7,904 nt of DNA, from the NCBI GenBank assembly GCA_030647575.1, contig JAUSJS010000002.1:1-7904 (forward strand), read 5' to 3'. Numbering within the stretch: the first letter of the stretch is position 1; each line of letters starts with the position of its first letter. The DNA is from Candidatus Limnocylindrales bacterium (lineage in GTDB: Bacteria > Chloroflexota > Limnocylindria > Limnocylindrales > CSP1-4). Positions 5,646-7,904 of this stretch are shown piece after piece. Below the pieces are notes generated by a model. It was not told where the DNA came from, made no database searches, and saw only the letters and a program-made list of their open reading frames with translations. A program made the position numbers and the translations under genes.

Positions 5646-7007
5646 ATGTGTGGATCGCGCGGGGCGGACCTCGACAGCCGGATGGAACCCGGGCCATCGG
5701 GTGGCGTCAGCCGCGTCCTGAGCGTCACTGACCTGATGGAGGTCGCCCGCGGCGTCGCACGGTCGCCCGAGGTCCGCCGGACGGCGGCCGGCTTCATCGG
5801 CTACGGCGCCACGACCCCGGGCCAGCGCGTGCTGATCGGCGTCGACACCCAGACCGATCCCGCGATCACGGACGCGATCGCGGCCGCCCTCCGCGAGATG
5901 GGCGCCTCGGTCGACGTGGTGATCGCCCAGACGGAGGCGGACCGCGAATTCGACGATCTCGACGAGATCAAGGTGGCCATGCGCCGTCAGCCGTGGGTCG
6001 AGAACCCGCGCCGTTGGGAAGGCACGCCGTGGATCGAGGATCTCGCCGGGACCCGGGGCTACGACCTGCTGATCCATGGCAAGGGCGGTGCCATTCCCAA
6101 GGTCTCGCATCGGTACGAGGGATTCCCGTGGGTGGTCCAGGACCACTTCGACGCCGCCTCGAACCTCTTCCCGCGGCCGCTTCACCGGCTGATCAATGAA
6201 CACACCTGGTCCCGGATCGCGGCCAACCCCGGCGGGAGGATTCGCCTGACCGATCCCGAGGGGACGAACCTGAGCCTCACGATCCTGGGGCAGCCCCTGC
6301 TCGACGACACCCGACACGACTACGGCATGACGCCCAAGTGGGGCCACTTGATGGCCCACCCGCCGACACCGATCGAGCGCGACGACGACTCGACCGGCAC
6401 GATCGCTGGCACCCTGAACCACTTCAGCCGGCCGTTCCCGCGCATCGAGGTCGACATTGAGAACGCGCGGATGACCGACATCCGGGGCGGCGGTGCGTAC
6501 GGAGCGGCCTGGCGCGAGCTGGAGGCCGAGACCAAGGACATCCAGTACCCCTGCTTCCCGGCCCCCGGGCTCTTCTGGCTCTGGGAACTGGCGATCGGTA
6601 CCAACCCCAAGATCGTGCGCCCGGACAACATCCGAAACCTCTCGTCTGGCGGGTTCGAGTGGGAGCGCCGCCGAGCCGGGATCATCCATTGCGGGCTCGG
6701 CACTCGCTGGCGGAGCTCGGAGGAGGTCTGGGCCGGCGAGCGTCGGCTGCTGTACGGCCACCTCCACGTGCACCTGCTCGCGCCCACCTTGATCGTGGAA
6801 ACCGCCGGCGGCGAGATCCCGGTCATCGTGGACGGCCGGCTTGCCGCCTACGACGATCCCGAGGTTCGCGACCTGGCCGCCCAGTTTGGCGACCCGGACC
6901 AGCTGCTGCACGACGACTGGATCCCCGATATTCCGGGGGTCACCGTCCCCGGTGACTACGCCGAGTATGCCAAGGATCCTTCGCGTTTCATCTACGCAGG
7001 GACCTGA
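5646..7007 (+). CDS. M29 aminopeptidase / NicX-like superfamily metalloenzyme (453 aa), function unassigned
   Basis: The protein looks like the superfamily that holds thermophilic M29 aminopeptidases and 2,5-dihydroxypyridine 5,6-dioxygenase (NicX). Residues 58-90 resemble its N-terminal nucleotide-fold-like segment (P-G-Q-R-V-L-I-G-V-D-T-Q-T-D-P, then A-A-L-R-E-M-G-A-S-V). R-I-R-L-T-D-P-E-G-T-N-L (198-209) matches the domain-junction strand. W-E-L-A-I-G-T-N-P (313-321), I-I-H-C-G-L-G (346-352) and H-L-H-V-H (372-376) sit where the family's metal ligands lie. The usual 'G-E-V' Glu of the two-metal aminopeptidase site seems missing: the region around 232-245 reads W-G-H-L-M-A-H-P-P-T-P-I-E-R. 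The last ligand motif reads His-x-His instead of His-x-Asp. That argues against a typical aminopeptidase and leaves a mononuclear metal enzyme, NicX-like in layout, as one option. It is about 80-100 residues longer than usual. AGGA 8 bases before ATG 5646 supports the start; M13 (5682) is an alternative. The next gene begins 2 bases after its stop. Confidence 0.8.
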   Translation: MCGSRGADLDSRMEPGPSGGVSRVLSVTDLMEVARGVARSPEVRRTAAGFIGYGATTPGQRVLIGVDTQTDPAITDAIAAALREMGASVDVVIAQTEADREFDDLDEIKVAMRRQPWVENPRRWEGTPWIEDLAGTRGYDLLIHGKGGAIPKVSHRYEGFPWVVQDHFDAASNLFPRPLHRLINEHTWSRIAANPGGRIRLTDPEGTNLSLTILGQPLLDDTRHDYGMTPKWGHLMAHPPTPIERDDDSTGTIAGTLNHFSRPFPRIEVDIENARMTDIRGGGAYGAAWRELEAETKDIQYPCFPAPGLFWLWELAIGTNPKIVRPDNIRNLSSGGFEWERRRAGIIHCGLGTRWRSSEEVWAGERRLLYGHLHVHLLAPTLIVETAGGEIPVIVDGRLAAYDDPEVRDLAAQFGDPDQLLHDDWIPDIPGVTVPGDYAEYAKDPSRFIYAGT

Positions 7008-7009
7008 GG

Positions 7010-7904
7010 ATGACCATCCACGAGGTCAGGTTCCACGGCGCCGGCTCTGAGCTCGCCGGCACCCTCAAACTGCCCGAGGTCGGGTCGCCGCCGTTCGAGG
7101 CCGTGGTCCAGGGTCCCGGCTGGCTGGGCCTGCGCCAGGCCAAGGTCTACCTGCCCTACCACGACGCGCTGCTCGCCGCGGGCATCGCGGTCCTGGTGTT
7201 CGATTACCGCGGGTTTGGCGACTCCACCGGTGATGCCACCTACCTGGACCCGATGACCCAGGTCGCCGACTACCGGGCCGCCGTCACCTACCTGGGGACC
7301 AGGGACGACATCGACCACACGCGGATCGGCGCGTTCGGGTCGGGCGGGACGGGCGGCGGCAACGCGATCTACGCCGGCGCCCTGGACGCCCGGTTGAAGG
7401 CGGTCGTCGCGCAGGTCCCGATCGCCGACGGCCGGGACTGGCTCCACCGGATGCGCCGCGAATACGAGTGGCTCGAGTTTCTCGAGCAGATCCGCCAGGA
7501 CCGGCTGCGCCACGTGGTCACGGGTGAGGCGACGCTCGTGCCGCCGCGCGAGGGGATCATGGTGCCCACCCCGGAGCGCAAGACGACCACGATCAAGTCG
7601 GACGTGGACGACAAGGTCCCGCCGCTCGTGGAGCTGGCCAGCGCGGAGGCGATCTTCGCCTACCGGCCGATCGACGTGGTCGACCGGATCGCGCCGCGGG
7701 CCCTGATGCTGATCGCCGTCGAGAACGACGCGACGACGCCAGAGGACCATGCCTACGCCCTGTACGAGCGCGCCGGCGGCCCCAAGCGACTCGTGATCCA
7801 GACCGGCACGACCCATTACGCCGCGTACGCGCAGTACCAGGCCGTCGTGAACCCGATGATCGTCGAATGGTTCCGCCGCCACCTGGTCGGCGGTGAGGTG
7901 CTCG
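7010..7904 (+). CDS. Alpha/beta hydrolase, S15 (X-Pro peptidase)/dienelactone hydrolase-like, 3' end missing (298 aa visible)
   Basis: This is a cytoplasmic alpha/beta-hydrolase-fold protein with no signal peptide. The visible order is: a short N-terminal sheet; 'V-V-Q-G-P-G-W-L-G' (32-40) in the oxyanion-hole position; 'V-L-V-F-D-Y-R-G-F-G-D-S-T-G' (61-74), the hallmark strand and turn of the S15/DLH group; the nucleophile elbow region R-I-G-A-F-G-S-G-G-T-G-G-G (105-117); an insert of about 70 residues with many charged side chains (about 138-210); 'L-M-L-I-A-V-E-N-D' with candidate acid D240; and 'Q-T-G-T-T-H-Y' with candidate catalytic His269. The elbow departs from Gly-x-Ser-x-Gly: Ser111 is followed by G-G-T-G-G-G and preceded by F-G. 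ATG 7010 is 2 bases after the upstream stop, with GAGG and an earlier AGGGA just before it, so the two genes are surely co-transcribed. Relatives are about 300 residues long, so probably only the last few residues are cut off. Confidence 0.88.
   Translation, partial: MTIHEVRFHGAGSELAGTLKLPEVGSPPFEAVVQGPGWLGLRQAKVYLPYHDALLAAGIAVLVFDYRGFGDSTGDATYLDPMTQVADYRAAVTYLGTRDDIDHTRIGAFGSGGTGGGNAIYAGALDARLKAVVAQVPIADGRDWLHRMRREYEWLEFLEQIRQDRLRHVVTGEATLVPPREGIMVPTPERKTTTIKSDVDDKVPPLVELASAEAIFAYRPIDVVDRIAPRALMLIAVENDATTPEDHAYALYERAGGPKRLVIQTGTTHYAAYAQYQAVVNPMIVEWFRRHLVGGEVL

Noticed and set aside
5559..6911. A 450-residue minus-strand open frame opposite the M29/NicX-like gene
   Set aside because: It is antisense to a gene with recognisable family motifs, its sequence is low-complexity and His/Arg/Asp/Val-rich with no motif, and it would run through the hairpin. 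It is a GC-bias shadow.
5646..7007. Naming this gene a leucyl aminopeptidase or nicX outright
   Set aside because: The metal-ligand set appears altered and overall similarity is only at superfamily level as far as can be judged by eye, so no gene symbol is justified.
6992..7882. A 296-residue minus-strand open frame opposite the alpha/beta hydrolase
   Set aside because: It is antisense shadow of a clear hydrolase-fold gene, with no family resemblance and no suitable start context.
1..7904. CRISPR arrays, insertion sequences, tRNA or rRNA genes, riboswitches
   Set aside because: I saw no repeat-spacer pattern, transposase-like frame, terminal inverted repeats or cloverleaf-like segments. The gaps between genes are all under 125 bases.

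Overview
The window is a dense, high-GC bacterial segment. It has long open frames in all registers, GTG starts used beside ATG, and clear Shine-Dalgarno sites. The substrate-binding lipoprotein carries an Ala/Pro/Thr/Ser-rich linker after its lipid-attachment cysteine. This fits a high-GC Chloroflexota or Actinomycetota lineage, but nothing here (no rRNA, tRNA or housekeeping gene) fixes the taxonomy, so that is inference only.

Layout. A divergent promoter region at about 4319-4440 splits the window. Leftward (minus strand) runs a tightly packed group: an ABC permease (3449-4318), an SsuB/TauB-type ATPase (2658-3452), a second, different permease (1838-2656) and an MFS_3-type efflux protein (505-1824). 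After a 110-base gap comes a small [3Fe-4S] ferredoxin (161-394), then the first 40 codons of a gene that looks like a cytochrome P450 (1-121). Rightward (plus strand) lie an NMT1/SsuA-like substrate-binding lipoprotein (4441-5553), a perfect 12-bp hairpin (5582-5608), a protein of the M29 aminopeptidase / 2,5-dihydroxypyridine dioxygenase (NicX) superfamily (5646-7007), and an alpha/beta hydrolase truncated by the window edge (7010-7904).

How they may work together. The two permeases, one ATPase and the divergently transcribed lipoprotein make a complete importer of the nitrate/sulfonate/taurine/pyrimidine-precursor class. It is flanked by enzymes that could oxidise (P450 with its ferredoxin), ring-open or hydrolyse (M29/NicX-like) and further hydrolyse (alpha/beta hydrolase) a small organic compound. 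An exporter could remove a product or toxic intermediate. The most economical reading is an uptake-and-catabolism locus for an unidentified small, possibly N-heterocyclic or aromatic, substrate. No substrate can be read from the sequence and no regulator is visible.

Most notable points. The M29/NicX-like protein appears to have His-x-His where relatives have the metal-binding His-x-Asp. The alpha/beta hydrolase has a non-canonical nucleophile elbow despite a good candidate acid and histidine. The importer uses two different permeases.
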